Numbered from the stretch's first letter, positions 15,139-22,942 are shown. The stretch: 24,183 nt of DNA from CAZAKZ01 sp964485695 (GCA_964485695.1 CAZAKZ010000087.1:1-24183); one strand, 5' to 3'. Notes: generated by a model not told the origin, from the sequence alone. Numbers and translations: made by a program.

Positions 15139-16028
15139 GCCGTGGACTCCTTTGCTCGTTTGTAAGCGCTCCACAGCGCCCGCCGGGTCAGCGCTTCCAC
15201 CAGATCACGACGGAATTCGGCCGTGCCCCGAACGTCGGTAATGGGTTCGGCTGCGGCCCTGGCGGCCCCGGCCGCGGCTTGAACGGATTCCGCATCCGGC
15301 TTTTTTCCCGCCAGCGCCGCCTCTGCTTCCGGGACGTGCTTGGGAGTCGGCGCAACGGCATTCAGGACCACGCGGGCCTTCTGCACAGTGCCGCCTCCAG
15401 TGCCGTCTCCGTCCAGGAGCAGGGAGGCGGCCACGCCGGCCACGGCGATTGCGTTGCCGTTGCGCTGTGCGAACCGGGCGTACGCGGCACCGAATCCCTG
15501 CGGCATCTCCGGGATGTGGATGGCCGTCAGAACCTCGTCGCTGCGCCTGAGGGTCTGGCGCGGCCCCGTGAAGAAGGTATCCAGCGGCACCCGGCGCTCT
15601 CCCTCCATGGACCACAGCGTGACGGATGCGCCCAGAGCCTTCAGGATGGGGGGGAGGTCCGCACACGGCACCGCACTGGTGATGTTCCCACCGGCCGTGG
15701 CCATGTTGCGCACCTGCTGGGCGGCCATCTGCAGGGCGGCATCGAGAATCGGGGAATACTTCTCGCTTACCAGCGACGAACGACCCAGCTCCGTGATGGT
15801 GGTGAGCGCTCCAATGCGGAGCCCCTCGTCGGTTTCCGAGATGCCGTGCAAGCATTCGATCCGGTTCAGGGAAATGAGGTGACTCGTGGAGACCCGGCCC
15901 GTCTTGAGATCGACGAGAACATCCGTGCCCCCCGCGAGCCAGCGGGCATCCGGGCCGTGCTGGGCCATCAGGGAGGCAGCCTGTTTCAAGGTGCCGGCTT
16001 CATGCAGTTCAATATCCGGTATGTACAT
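15135..16028 (-). CDS. FAD-binding (CoxM/HcrB-like) subunit of the molybdenum hydroxylase
   Basis: A 297-aa FAD subunit of the xanthine-oxidase family. LAGGTDVLVDLK (31-42) and ATAGGNITSAVPCADLPP (110-127) are the two FAD-contact motifs of the CoxM/XdhB fold. The C-terminal domain (about 180-290) follows with VLNAVAPTP and FRRDLVEALTRRAL. It is the first gene of the operon, starting at ATG 16028, and overlaps the next gene by 4 bp. True HcrB of Thauera carries an inserted loop with four cysteines for an extra [4Fe-4S] cluster right after the second FAD motif. Here that loop is absent, and only C59 and C122 occur in the whole protein. Electron exchange therefore probably does not follow the HCR route. 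Confidence 0.85.
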   Translation of the reverse strand: MYIPDIELHEAGTLKQAASLMAQHGPDARWLAGGTDVLVDLKTGRVSTSHLISLNRIECLHGISETDEGLRIGALTTITELGRSSLVSEKYSPILDAALQMAAQQVRNMATAGGNITSAVPCADLPPILKALGASVTLWSMEGERRVPLDTFFTGPRQTLRRSDEVLTAIHIPEMPQGFGAAYARFAQRNGNAIAVAGVAASLLLDGDGTGGGTVQKARVVLNAVAPTPKHVPEAEAALAGKKPDAESVQAAAGAARAAAEPITDVRGTAEFRRDLVEALTRRALWSAYKRAKESTA

Positions 16029-16299
16029 TTCTCTGGCTCACAGTAGTACCATGAATGTCATGTTCACGCTTCTCGGCCACACGTCCCTCAATCTCCCTGT
16101 GCGTTCATGTTGGATACCCCGTCCCCTCCGTGGGGGCCTCTCTTTTCTGAGGTCGTACCCGCGGTAGAGCCGGTTCAACGTGCCGCAGAGCCACAGGGTG
16201 GAGACATGCCGGGACGTGGTCGAGTTTCTCGTCGTAAGTGACTTGTATTTCAGAGTTTCGAGTGCCTGCCACGGAACCCGGGTCAAGCCCGGACGCTCG

Positions 16300-16372
16300 T
16301 TAAACAATAACCGTTGAAACGAACAAAAAATGACAATCCATTGCGACCGTCCACTCGAGAACTATTGTTTAA
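16300..16372. repeat. 10-bp inverted repeat flanking a 53-bp AT-rich spacer
   Basis: TTAAACAATA (16300-16309) recurs as its exact reverse complement TATTGTTTAA (16363-16372). The right arm lies within a candidate leftward promoter (16361-16390). The arrangement would suit two half or whole sites for a dimeric regulator, or a loop. It may also be chance in an AT-rich patch. Confidence 0.45.
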
Positions 16373-16390
16373 GAAACCGTGCATTGTCAA
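16361..16390 (-). promoter_or_regulatory. Candidate sigma70 promoter for the leftward molybdenum-enzyme operon
   Basis: On the minus strand a perfect TTGACA (16390-16385) is followed after 18 bp by AATAGT (16366-16361), four of six matches to TATAAT. It would leave a leader of about 330 nt before the FAD-subunit gene. A weak rightward candidate (TTGCGA at 16341-16346, 16 bp, TATTGT at 16363-16368) overlaps it, so the two operons could fire from overlapping divergent promoters. Confidence 0.35.
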
Positions 16391-16541
16391 GGAGATAGAT
16401 CCGAGAAGACGCTTGACCGCCTGGACAAAAATGCCAGAATCGCTGCTGGTCTGCATGAGATACATTCTGCAGCTGAATGTCATTTGCGGTACTACACCGC
16501 CCCTCCAGGTGAACATACGCTCGTTCGGTTTCCGGGGGCAA

Positions 16542-16560
16542 ATCAGCCAGTGGATAAACT
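16542..16560 (+). repeat. Left copy of a perfect 19-bp inverted repeat
   Basis: ATCAGCCAGTGGATAAACT here is the exact reverse complement of 16689-16707; the arms are separated by 128 bp. The match ends sharply on both sides and there is no target-site duplication outside it, so a transposon footprint is not supported. Paired regulator sites in a control region are an alternative. Confidence 0.8.
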
Positions 16561-16612
16561 CTCGCGGACCTCAATCGGTCTTTTTCGCCCAGGTCCGTCC
16601 ATGTCGGCTTCA

Positions 16613-16634
16613 TCGATACTTTCCATTGTATCGA
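16613..16634. promoter_or_regulatory. 22-bp dyad, possible operator
   Basis: TCGATAC (16613-16619) and GTATCGA (16628-16634) are perfect 7-bp arms around an 8-bp centre. The dyad lies midway between the two arms of the 19-bp inverted repeat and about 120 bp before the SDR gene. Its size suits a dimeric transcription factor. As an RNA hairpin it would be weak. Confidence 0.4.
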
Positions 16635-16688
16635 CTCATCCGCCGAGGACGAACCGGGGCGAAAGATCCTCGATTCTGGCCTCGCGCC

Positions 16689-16707
16689 AGTTTATCCACT
16701 GGCTGAT
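16689..16707 (-). repeat. Right copy of a perfect 19-bp inverted repeat
   Basis: AGTTTATCCACTGGCTGAT, the inverse of 16542-16560. This copy ends 42 bp before the SDR start codon and 9 bp before a GAACGTTC-containing palindrome. CTCGCG hexamers occur beside both copies (16561, 16681 and 16709), a further local repetition. Confidence 0.8.
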
Positions 16708-16716
16708 ACTCGCGGC

Positions 16717-16726
16717 TGAACGTTCA
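16717..16726. promoter_or_regulatory. Possible second TetR site (GAACGTTC core)
   Basis: The perfect 10-bp palindrome TGAACGTTCA lies 23 bp before the SDR start. Its 8-bp core GAACGTTC is the same as that inside the TetR operator at 10002-10019, and the following bases keep partial similarity to the operator. An 8-mer is expected about 0.4 times in a window this long, so the match alone is weak; its position directly before an aromatic-pathway operon makes it worth noting. Confidence 0.35.
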
Positions 16727-16749
16727 TTTTTTCCAGGAAAGCGTGAACC

Positions 16750-17493
16750 ATGATACTTGAAGGCAAGAAGGCAATCGTGACGGGCGGCAGCCTGGGGATC
16801 GGCGCATCCATCGCCCGCGGACTGGCCAGGGAGGGTGCCAGCGTAGCGCTCAATTTCCGGAAGCACGACACCGAGGCCAACCAGGTGGTGGCGGATGTGG
16901 AGGCTCTGGGTCAGAAGGGCCTGGCCGTGAAGGCGGATGTGTCAAACTTCGAGGACGCCCGGCACATGGTCATCGAGGTGCGGGAGAAGTTCGGAGGCCT
17001 CGACATCCTGGTCTGTAATGCGGGCATCAACTGGGACGGTGTCATCTGGAAGATGACGGAGGAGCAGTGGGATACGGTGCTCAACATCAACCTCAAAGGG
17101 TACTTCAACTACGTGCGGGCCGCGGTGGAGATCTTCAAGGAGCAAAAGTCGGGCAAGATCGTCAACGTCACCTCCATCAACGGCATGCGGGGGAAATTCG
17201 GTCAGACCAACTACTCGGCCTCGAAGGCCGGCATCATCGGATTCACCAAGGCGCTCGCCCGCGAGCTGGGCCGCTCCAACGTAAACGTCAATGCACTGGC
17301 GCCGGGACTCATCGAGACGGACATGATGAAGAACGCCCCGCAGAAGGTACTGGACATGGCGCTGAATGAGATCGTCCTGGGGCGGCTGGGACAGCCGGAG
17401 GAGGTTGCGGACGTGGTGTCATTCCTCTGCAGTGAGGGTGCAAGGCACATCACGGGCCAGGTGATCCAGGTGGACGGGGGCCAGTACATCTAG
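16750..17493 (+). CDS. Short-chain dehydrogenase/reductase, FabG/PhaB-like 3-hydroxyacyl-CoA dehydrogenase
   Basis: A 247-aa classical SDR. The cofactor motif TGGSLGIG (11-18), the NAG at 90-92, N113, and the catalytic S142, Y155 and K159 (YSASK) are all present, as is the PG motif (185-186) and the C-terminal VDGGQYI. Such enzymes interconvert 3-oxo and 3-hydroxy acyl thioesters. With a thiolase and hydratase directly downstream, oxidation of a 3-hydroxyacyl-CoA (for example 3-hydroxypimelyl-CoA from ring cleavage) by NAD(P)+ is the likely role; a biosynthetic reductase is possible. The start is ATG 16750 with AGGAAAG 8 bp upstream. It is the first gene of a four-gene rightward operon. Confidence 0.85.
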   Translation: MILEGKKAIVTGGSLGIGASIARGLAREGASVALNFRKHDTEANQVVADVEALGQKGLAVKADVSNFEDARHMVIEVREKFGGLDILVCNAGINWDGVIWKMTEEQWDTVLNINLKGYFNYVRAAVEIFKEQKSGKIVNVTSINGMRGKFGQTNYSASKAGIIGFTKALARELGRSNVNVNALAPGLIETDMMKNAPQKVLDMALNEIVLGRLGQPEEVADVVSFLCSEGARHITGQVIQVDGGQYI

Positions 17494-17509
17494 TATGGTC
17501 CCGACCATA
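17494..17509. promoter_or_regulatory. 16-bp dyad between SDR and thiolase genes
   Basis: TATGGTC-CC-GACCATA is a perfect 7+7 inverted repeat with a 2-bp centre, directly behind the SDR stop and about 13 bp before the thiolase ribosome binding site. A 2-nt loop is too small for a good RNA hairpin, so it looks more like a protein-binding operator inside the operon. Its 2-bp-centre geometry resembles the TetR operator at 10002, but the sequence differs. Confidence 0.45.
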
Positions 17510-17533
17510 TAATAACCATCTCAGGAGAGAATC

Positions 17534-18724
17534 GTGGAACTGAACGACATTGTTGCAATCAGCGCATTGCGCACGCCCATGGGACGTTTCGGCGGAACCA
17601 TCAAGGACATGGCGGTGTTCGATCTCGGAGCCATCGCGATCCGTGAAGCCGTGAAACGGGCTGGCGTGCCGGGCGACGCCATCGACGACGTGTGCTACGG
17701 GAGCTGTCGCCAGGCCGGCAACGGACCGAATCCCGCACGGACGGCCGTGGTCCGGTCCGGCCTACCCGTCCAGGTACCCGTCCAGACCATCAACATGGCC
17801 TGTCCCTCCGGGATGCGGTGCATCACCATGGCGGCACAGGCAATCCGGCTGGGCGACTACAAGACCGCGGTCGTGGGCGGCATGGACAGCATGAGCACCA
17901 TTCCCTACCTGCTGAAGGACTGCCGCTGGAGCGGCTTCAAGATGGGGCCCCGCACCCTGCTGGATGGCTGGTCCGACAGCATCGATCCGGCGTGCGACAT
18001 GGGCATGGGCCAGACCGCGGAGAACCTCGTGGACAAGTACGGGATCTCGCGCGATGCGCAGGACGAGTATGCTGTGGAGAGCCACAAGAAGGCGGCTCAC
18101 GCCCAGGCCAGCGGCTGGTTCGACGAGGAGATCGTACCGGTGGAGATACCGGCAAAGCGTAAAGAGCCCGCCATCCTCTTCGAGAAGGACGAGACCATCC
18201 GTGGGGACTCCTCCGTGGAGAAGCTGGCCAAGCTGAAACCGGCGTTCAGGAAGGACGGCAGTGTCACACCGGGCAACGCGTGCGGCATGTCCGACGGGGC
18301 CACGGCCCTGGTGCTCACCTCGCGGGCCCAGGCAAAGGCGCTGGGGGCGACGCCCCTCTTCTCCCTCGTGGCCTTCTCCACAGTGGCGGTGGCGAACGAG
18401 ACCATGGGCGAGGGGCCGGGCGTGGCCATCCCCGAGGCCCTGGACCGGGCCGGCATGACGCTGGACCAGATGGACCTCCTCGAGGTGAACGAGGCGTTTG
18501 CCGTCCAGGTGCTGGCCAACGAGAAGGTGCTCGAGTGGGACCGCAGCAAGTTAAACGTCCACGGCGGCGCCATCGCCCTGGGCCATCCCACCGGCATCAG
18601 CGGCGCCCGCATCGTGGTGACCTTGTATCACGCCCTGAAGCGCACCGGCGGAGAGCTGGGCATCGCCAGCATCTGCGGCGGCGGCGGCGTGAGCATGGCG
18701 CTGATCATCAAGCGGGAGAGCTAG
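17534..18724 (+). CDS. Thiolase (acetyl-CoA acyltransferase)
   Basis: A 396-aa thiolase of normal length. The nucleophile is C90 in NMACPSGMRC; NEAFA (319-323), the H351 motif ALGHPTGISGAR, and the second cysteine C381 in CGGGG complete the active site. It should cleave a 3-oxoacyl-CoA with CoA to give acetyl-CoA and a shortened acyl-CoA. In this setting 3-oxopimelyl-CoA is a plausible substrate, giving glutaryl-CoA (inference). The start is GTG 17534 with AGGAG 9 bp before. It sits 40 bp behind the SDR gene, with a 16-bp dyad in the gap, and only 4 bp before the hydratase gene. Confidence 0.9.
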   Translation: MELNDIVAISALRTPMGRFGGTIKDMAVFDLGAIAIREAVKRAGVPGDAIDDVCYGSCRQAGNGPNPARTAVVRSGLPVQVPVQTINMACPSGMRCITMAAQAIRLGDYKTAVVGGMDSMSTIPYLLKDCRWSGFKMGPRTLLDGWSDSIDPACDMGMGQTAENLVDKYGISRDAQDEYAVESHKKAAHAQASGWFDEEIVPVEIPAKRKEPAILFEKDETIRGDSSVEKLAKLKPAFRKDGSVTPGNACGMSDGATALVLTSRAQAKALGATPLFSLVAFSTVAVANETMGEGPGVAIPEALDRAGMTLDQMDLLEVNEAFAVQVLANEKVLEWDRSKLNVHGGAIALGHPTGISGARIVVTLYHALKRTGGELGIASICGGGGVSMALIIKRES

Positions 18725-18728
18725 AACA

Positions 18729-19499
18729 ATGGACAGCTACGAGTTCCTCGAGGTGGGCGTGACGGACGGTATCGCCATGATCACGATGAACCGGCCGCCC
18801 GTGAACATACTCCACATTCCCATGATGACGGAGCTCAACTCCGCACTGGAAACGGTCATCGAGAAGGAGAACCTGGCGGCCGTCGTGATCCGGGCCGAGG
18901 GCAAGGCCTTCTCGGCCGGGGTGGACGTGAGCGACCATGTCGGCAACAAGATGGTGGAGATGATCCGGCAGTTTCACGGCATCTTCCGGAAGCTGGCCTC
19001 CACCGACGCCCTCACCATAGCCGCCGTGGGGAAGGCAGCTCTTGGAGGCGGCTGCGAGGTGGCCACCTTCTGCGACATCGTCCTGGCCTCGGACCAGGCC
19101 AAGTTCGGCCAGCCCGAGGTGTCGGTGGGAGTGCTGGCGCCGGTGGCGGCGTGCTTGTTCCCGCTGCAGGTCGGTATCAAGAAGGCCGTGGAGCTCAACG
19201 CTCTGGGTATGGTCATCGACGCCGCAGAGGCGCACCGCATCGGCCTTGTGAACCAGGTCTGGCCCGCCAGCGAGTTCGAGGCCTGTGTCGAGGAGTATCT
19301 GGACCGGATCCGCAAGCTCTCCAGACCGGTGGTCCGCATGGCCAAGCGGGCCACGGTCCTCGTGGACCGGGAGCGGATCCTCGACCATCTGGACCGCGTG
19401 GAAAAACTCTACCTGGATGACCTGATGAAGCTGAGCGACGCCCACGAGGGTATCGCTGCGTTCATGGAAAAGCGGGAACCGACCTGGAAACACGAGTGA
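18729..19499 (+). CDS. Crotonase-family hydratase, probably cyclohexa-1,5-dienecarbonyl-CoA hydratase-like (Dch/BamR)
   Basis: A 256-aa enoyl-CoA hydratase/isomerase. The oxyanion-hole segments KAFSAGVDVSDH (59-70) and GKAALGGGCEVATF (101-114) are intact, and both general acid/base glutamates of the family are present (E110 and E130, the latter in FGQPEVSVGV). The stretch AGVDVSDHVGNKMVEMI with FHGIFR resembles, as I remember them, hydratases assigned to the diene produced by benzoyl-CoA reductase in syntrophs and sulfate reducers, more than plain fatty-acid hydratases. That enzyme adds water to cyclohexa-1,5-diene-1-carbonyl-CoA. A generic enoyl-CoA hydratase remains possible. GGGAGAG at the end of the thiolase gene serves as ribosome binding site, so the two genes are tightly coupled. 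Confidence 0.8.
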   Translation: MDSYEFLEVGVTDGIAMITMNRPPVNILHIPMMTELNSALETVIEKENLAAVVIRAEGKAFSAGVDVSDHVGNKMVEMIRQFHGIFRKLASTDALTIAAVGKAALGGGCEVATFCDIVLASDQAKFGQPEVSVGVLAPVAACLFPLQVGIKKAVELNALGMVIDAAEAHRIGLVNQVWPASEFEACVEEYLDRIRKLSRPVVRMAKRATVLVDRERILDHLDRVEKLYLDDLMKLSDAHEGIAAFMEKREPTWKHE

Positions 19500-19540
19500 T
19501 GGCGACCGGTTCCGGAGCCCGTTTCGGAGTAGTATGATCC

Positions 19541-22500
19541 ATGCTGAACGAAGGTGAGCTCGGCGTTCATCCACCCGGGGCGCTCGGCGTTGCGTTCTTC
19601 ATCCACGCCAGCGCCGACTGCTTCATCGGCACGGGAGCCGACGGAATCACGCAGCCCCTCATGAAGATCGGCTCCCTGAACCTCGACGACAGCTGCAAGT
19701 TCCGCACCATCCCCCTCAAGGACCGCATCTTCGCCAACGTCCTGGAGGCCGACGCCCTCGGCCGCGTTCCAGAAGTTCTGATGGTGTGCTGCAATCCCGA
19801 CCAGCTGTGCATGTTCACCGGCGAGCTGACGCGGTTCCTCGAGAGTCTGGCCGAACGCGGGCGGCTCGAGGACGTAGAGGCCATCCGCCGGGAGGTGCCC
19901 ATCTGCCTGATCCTGCCCAACGGCATCCTGGCGGAGCAGACGGTGGGGACCTACCGCGAGCAGATCCTCGAGTCCGTGCTCATGCGCCGGCTGTCCGGCT
20001 TCACCGATACGATGAAGGTGGCTGTCCTCGATCGAGTGGTACGGGGCGTCTCGCTCCAGGCCGGGGGGCGTCGCGGCAGCGGTGCGGACACCGTGTATCT
20101 CCTCGAGCGCAAGGGCACCCTGGTCTTTGCCGGGGGCGGCGATTTCGAGCGGGAGCGCATCGATACGGTCCTCACCACCCACGACTATCCCTTCAAGCAC
20201 GCCCGCGGCGTCCCCGGCACGCGCATCGAGTTCGACAAGGCCATGATCTCCATCGTCCTGAACGTGGGGGGCCTGATTCACACGGTGAAATCCAGCGGCG
20301 AGCTCATCGACCTCAGGATGGGCGATCTGTGCAAGGACCCCACCAAGGCGGATTTCGTCGAGGAGATCACGCGCGCCGTGTTCGACGTGGGCCAGGCCGT
20401 GGAGGCCTATCCACCGGAAGCGAAATACGATGACGTGTGGGCCGGCCACCGCGCCACGATCCTCGCCCACGCCGGCCACGTCACCAGTTCCCTGAAGACC
20501 TTTCGGGATGCTCTGACCGCGGGCTTCGTGAGCATCCAGCTCTTCTCCAACGAGGAGTGGTTGCTTACGCCACTGGCGCGGTACGCCGGCAACGCAGGAC
20601 TCCGGAAGGAAAAGGAGCTCTTCATCAACCTCAGGCACCAGGCACAGGAGTCGATGGCCAACGCGATTCACTATCGGGACTGTGGCCCCGATGGAGGCAA
20701 TACGGGAACCAGAAACATGAAACTGACTGCACAGCGCAACTTTACCATTGAGCTCTTCGAGGCCGGCTCGGACAAGCTGGTCCTGGTCGGATCCATGCTC
20801 GACAACGAGCACCTGGTCAAGCTCGAGCTGGAAATCTACCTGCCCGACGAACAGATCACGCGAAGCCGCCTGGAAATGATCCAGGTGCCATTTCCGGTGT
20901 GCCGGGAGGTGGATTCGCTCGCGGACAGCCTGGTGGGTCTCCGCATCGAACGTGGCGTCATCAACGAGATCCAGCGTCGGGTGGGGGGGCACCTCGGGTG
21001 CTCGCACATCAAGGAACTGGCCTCGAACATGGTCTATTTCGTGGCCTCGAGCCTGGTGAATCAACGCATGGGCCTGGACCCCGCGGACCCCGCCTTCCGG
21101 AACAAGCCTCCGGACGAGCGGTTCGAGATGACCAAGGAATTGCTGAGCGACTCCTGCCTGGCCTACTGCCAGACAACGGCGTGGGGCCTGGACAAGCGTA
21201 TCGGCATCCAGAGAATGGGCGAGGAACACTCGCATCCCGTACCCCTGGGAGACCACGAACCTTCCATGGGGGCACTTCTCAAGGACCGGGCCGGAAAGTG
21301 GACCGACAAGGCATTCATTCGCTGGCGGGAGGGGGAGGACGTTCGGTCCATCACCTGGAGCGACTTCACCGGCACCACGTTCCACATCGCCCGCCACCTC
21401 CTCGACCAGGGGATCAACCACGGAGACCGTGTGGTGGTGATCTCCGAGAACCGCCCCGAGATGTTCATGGTCGAGCTGGCCGTCATGGCCATTGGCGCGG
21501 TGTCGGTGCCGGTCTTCGCGGGCTCCCGGCCGAACCAGGTGGCCTATATCCTCGACAGCGCGCGGCCGCGGTTCGTGGTGGTGTCGACCCCGCAACAGCT
21601 CGAGAAGATCCAGAAGGAAAGGCATGCCTGGATCGAGAAGATCTTCTGCATGGACTTCGATGATGCTACCCGCGATGGAGGCGCCCTGGATTTCGACTCC
21701 ATCACAGAGGAAGGCGGGGTGTCGGATCAGCGCCTGACGAGCCACATCGATGCCGTTCACGCCGACGACCTGTGTGTCATCCTCTACACCTCGGGCACCA
21801 CGGGCGCTTCCAAGGGAGTCATGCTCTGCCACCGGCACCTTCTCTCCCAGCAGAAGGCCATCTCCCAGGTCTGGGACGTGGGCGAGAACGACGTCTTCCT
21901 GAATTACCTGCCGTGGCACCACGGCTTCGGCGGCCTCTTCGAGCGGTTCATGACCTTGTATAACGGCGCCGAGCTTTGCATCGACGACTCCCGGGGAAAG
22001 AGTACGGACCGTCTGATCCAGAACTGGAAGGCCTACGATCCCACGATTTTCTTCGCCGTTCCCCGGGTTCATGACATTCTGGTGGCCCAGAGCCTACAGC
22101 GGCGGGAAGCGGAGGAGATCCTGTTCGGCGGCCGGCTGCGATTCGTCTTCTCCGCCGGCGCTCTTCTGCCCGCTCCCGTGGAGACGGCGTACCGCGCCCA
22201 CGGCATTCCCGTGGTGGAGGGCTGGGGCCAGACCGAGACCTCGCCCTGCGTCACCGTCACCACCACGGACACGGGATGGCGGAGCGGCTACGTGGGCAAG
22301 CCCCTGCCCGGTGTCTCGATTCGCATCGACGCCGATCAGGAGATCCTGGTCAAGGGGCCCAACGTAATGGAGGGCTACTTCGACTCTCAGGAGGACACGG
22401 CCCACGTCGTCGGCAGGGATGGTTGGTTCCGCACCGGGGATCTCGGTGAGTACACCCGCGACGGGCTTCATCTCCTCGGGCGCAAGGACGGCACCTTCAA

Positions 22501-22942
22501 GCTCACCACCGGCGACAAGGTGCATCCCCTGGGCATTGAAACCTCCCTGGTCACCGAGTCACCCTACATCCGGTCTGCAGTCGTTTTCGGAAGCGGCAAG
22601 GACTACGTCGGCGTCCTGGTCTATCCGGACTTCGAGAACCTGCAGGCCTGGGCGGCCAGCCAGGGCATCGAGTCCGCAGGCCTGGTCACCGATCCGAAAA
22701 TCCTCGACCTCTTCAAGAGGGAAATCGGACGCATCAATCCACTCATCGAGGTGAAGCACCATCGGGTGAAGCGGGCCGTCCTGGCCGATCGCGGCCCCTC
22801 GAGAGGCAATGGCGAGGTCACGCCTTCCGGGAAACTCGTGCACAAGGCAGTGCTGAAGAATTATCAGAAGAAGATCGATGCCCTGTTCGCCCCGGATCCG
22901 GCGGAGGATGTGATCCAGATCGACGTCGATTCGGCCCCGTAG
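19541..22942 (+). CDS. Three-part fusion: unknown N-terminal domain, DUF2889, acyl-CoA synthetase
   Basis: A single open frame of 1133 aa. Residues about 575-1110 are a complete AMP-forming acyl-CoA synthetase: YTSGTTGASKGV (749-760), PWHHGFGG, GWGQTET (894-900), GWFRTGDLG (961-969), and the catalytic lysine K1098 in TPSGK. It should activate a carboxylic acid to its CoA ester; aromatic or fatty acid cannot be told from sequence alone. Residues about 394-515 fit DUF2889, a domain of unknown function (RNFTIELFE, FPVCREVDSL, LVGLRIERG, GGHLGCSHIKEL). Residues 1-385 are unrecognised; the pattern PEVLMVCCNPDQL...ICLILPNG...FDKAMISIVLN faintly recalls Rossmann-type reductases of the ketopantoate-reductase group but lacks a clear N-terminal GxGxxG. 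The start is ATG 19541 with GGAG 11 bp upstream, 41 bp after the hydratase gene. Confidence 0.85.
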   Translation: MLNEGELGVHPPGALGVAFFIHASADCFIGTGADGITQPLMKIGSLNLDDSCKFRTIPLKDRIFANVLEADALGRVPEVLMVCCNPDQLCMFTGELTRFLESLAERGRLEDVEAIRREVPICLILPNGILAEQTVGTYREQILESVLMRRLSGFTDTMKVAVLDRVVRGVSLQAGGRRGSGADTVYLLERKGTLVFAGGGDFERERIDTVLTTHDYPFKHARGVPGTRIEFDKAMISIVLNVGGLIHTVKSSGELIDLRMGDLCKDPTKADFVEEITRAVFDVGQAVEAYPPEAKYDDVWAGHRATILAHAGHVTSSLKTFRDALTAGFVSIQLFSNEEWLLTPLARYAGNAGLRKEKELFINLRHQAQESMANAIHYRDCGPDGGNTGTRNMKLTAQRNFTIELFEAGSDKLVLVGSMLDNEHLVKLELEIYLPDEQITRSRLEMIQVPFPVCREVDSLADSLVGLRIERGVINEIQRRVGGHLGCSHIKELASNMVYFVASSLVNQRMGLDPADPAFRNKPPDERFEMTKELLSDSCLAYCQTTAWGLDKRIGIQRMGEEHSHPVPLGDHEPSMGALLKDRAGKWTDKAFIRWREGEDVRSITWSDFTGTTFHIARHLLDQGINHGDRVVVISENRPEMFMVELAVMAIGAVSVPVFAGSRPNQVAYILDSARPRFVVVSTPQQLEKIQKERHAWIEKIFCMDFDDATRDGGALDFDSITEEGGVSDQRLTSHIDAVHADDLCVILYTSGTTGASKGVMLCHRHLLSQQKAISQVWDVGENDVFLNYLPWHHGFGGLFERFMTLYNGAELCIDDSRGKSTDRLIQNWKAYDPTIFFAVPRVHDILVAQSLQRREAEEILFGGRLRFVFSAGALLPAPVETAYRAHGIPVVEGWGQTETSPCVTVTTTDTGWRSGYVGKPLPGVSIRIDADQEILVKGPNVMEGYFDSQEDTAHVVGRDGWFRTGDLGEYTRDGLHLLGRKDGTFKLTTGDKVHPLGIETSLVTESPYIRSAVVFGSGKDYVGVLVYPDFENLQAWAASQGIESAGLVTDPKILDLFKREIGRINPLIEVKHHRVKRAVLADRGPSRGNGEVTPSGKLVHKAVLKNYQKKIDALFAPDPAEDVIQIDVDSAP

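Larger units (their letters stand above)
16029..16749. other. 721-bp divergent intergenic control region
   Basis: This lies between the start of the leftward molybdenum-enzyme operon and the start of the rightward SDR operon. No reading frame in it has a credible ribosome binding site or protein motif. It is lower in GC than its surroundings around 16300-16400 and contains four dyads, listed separately. Both operons would have long leaders if they start near 16340-16390. It contains no tRNA I can recognise. Confidence 0.6.

Noticed and set aside
16314..16706. Open frames of 60-130 codons in the divergent intergenic region
   Set aside because: No ribosome binding sites, overlapping frames on both strands, and Arg/Ser/Pro-rich products without motifs.
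16542..16707. A MITE-like transposable element
   Set aside because: The arms are perfect, but there is no target-site duplication and no other copy in the window; kept as an unexplained inverted repeat.
19409..22072. 887-aa open frame on the minus strand opposite the ligase fusion
   Set aside because: It is antisense to a protein with clear acyl-CoA synthetase motifs; its translation is rich in His, Val, Asp and Gly without any domain, as expected for a shadow frame in GC-rich DNA.
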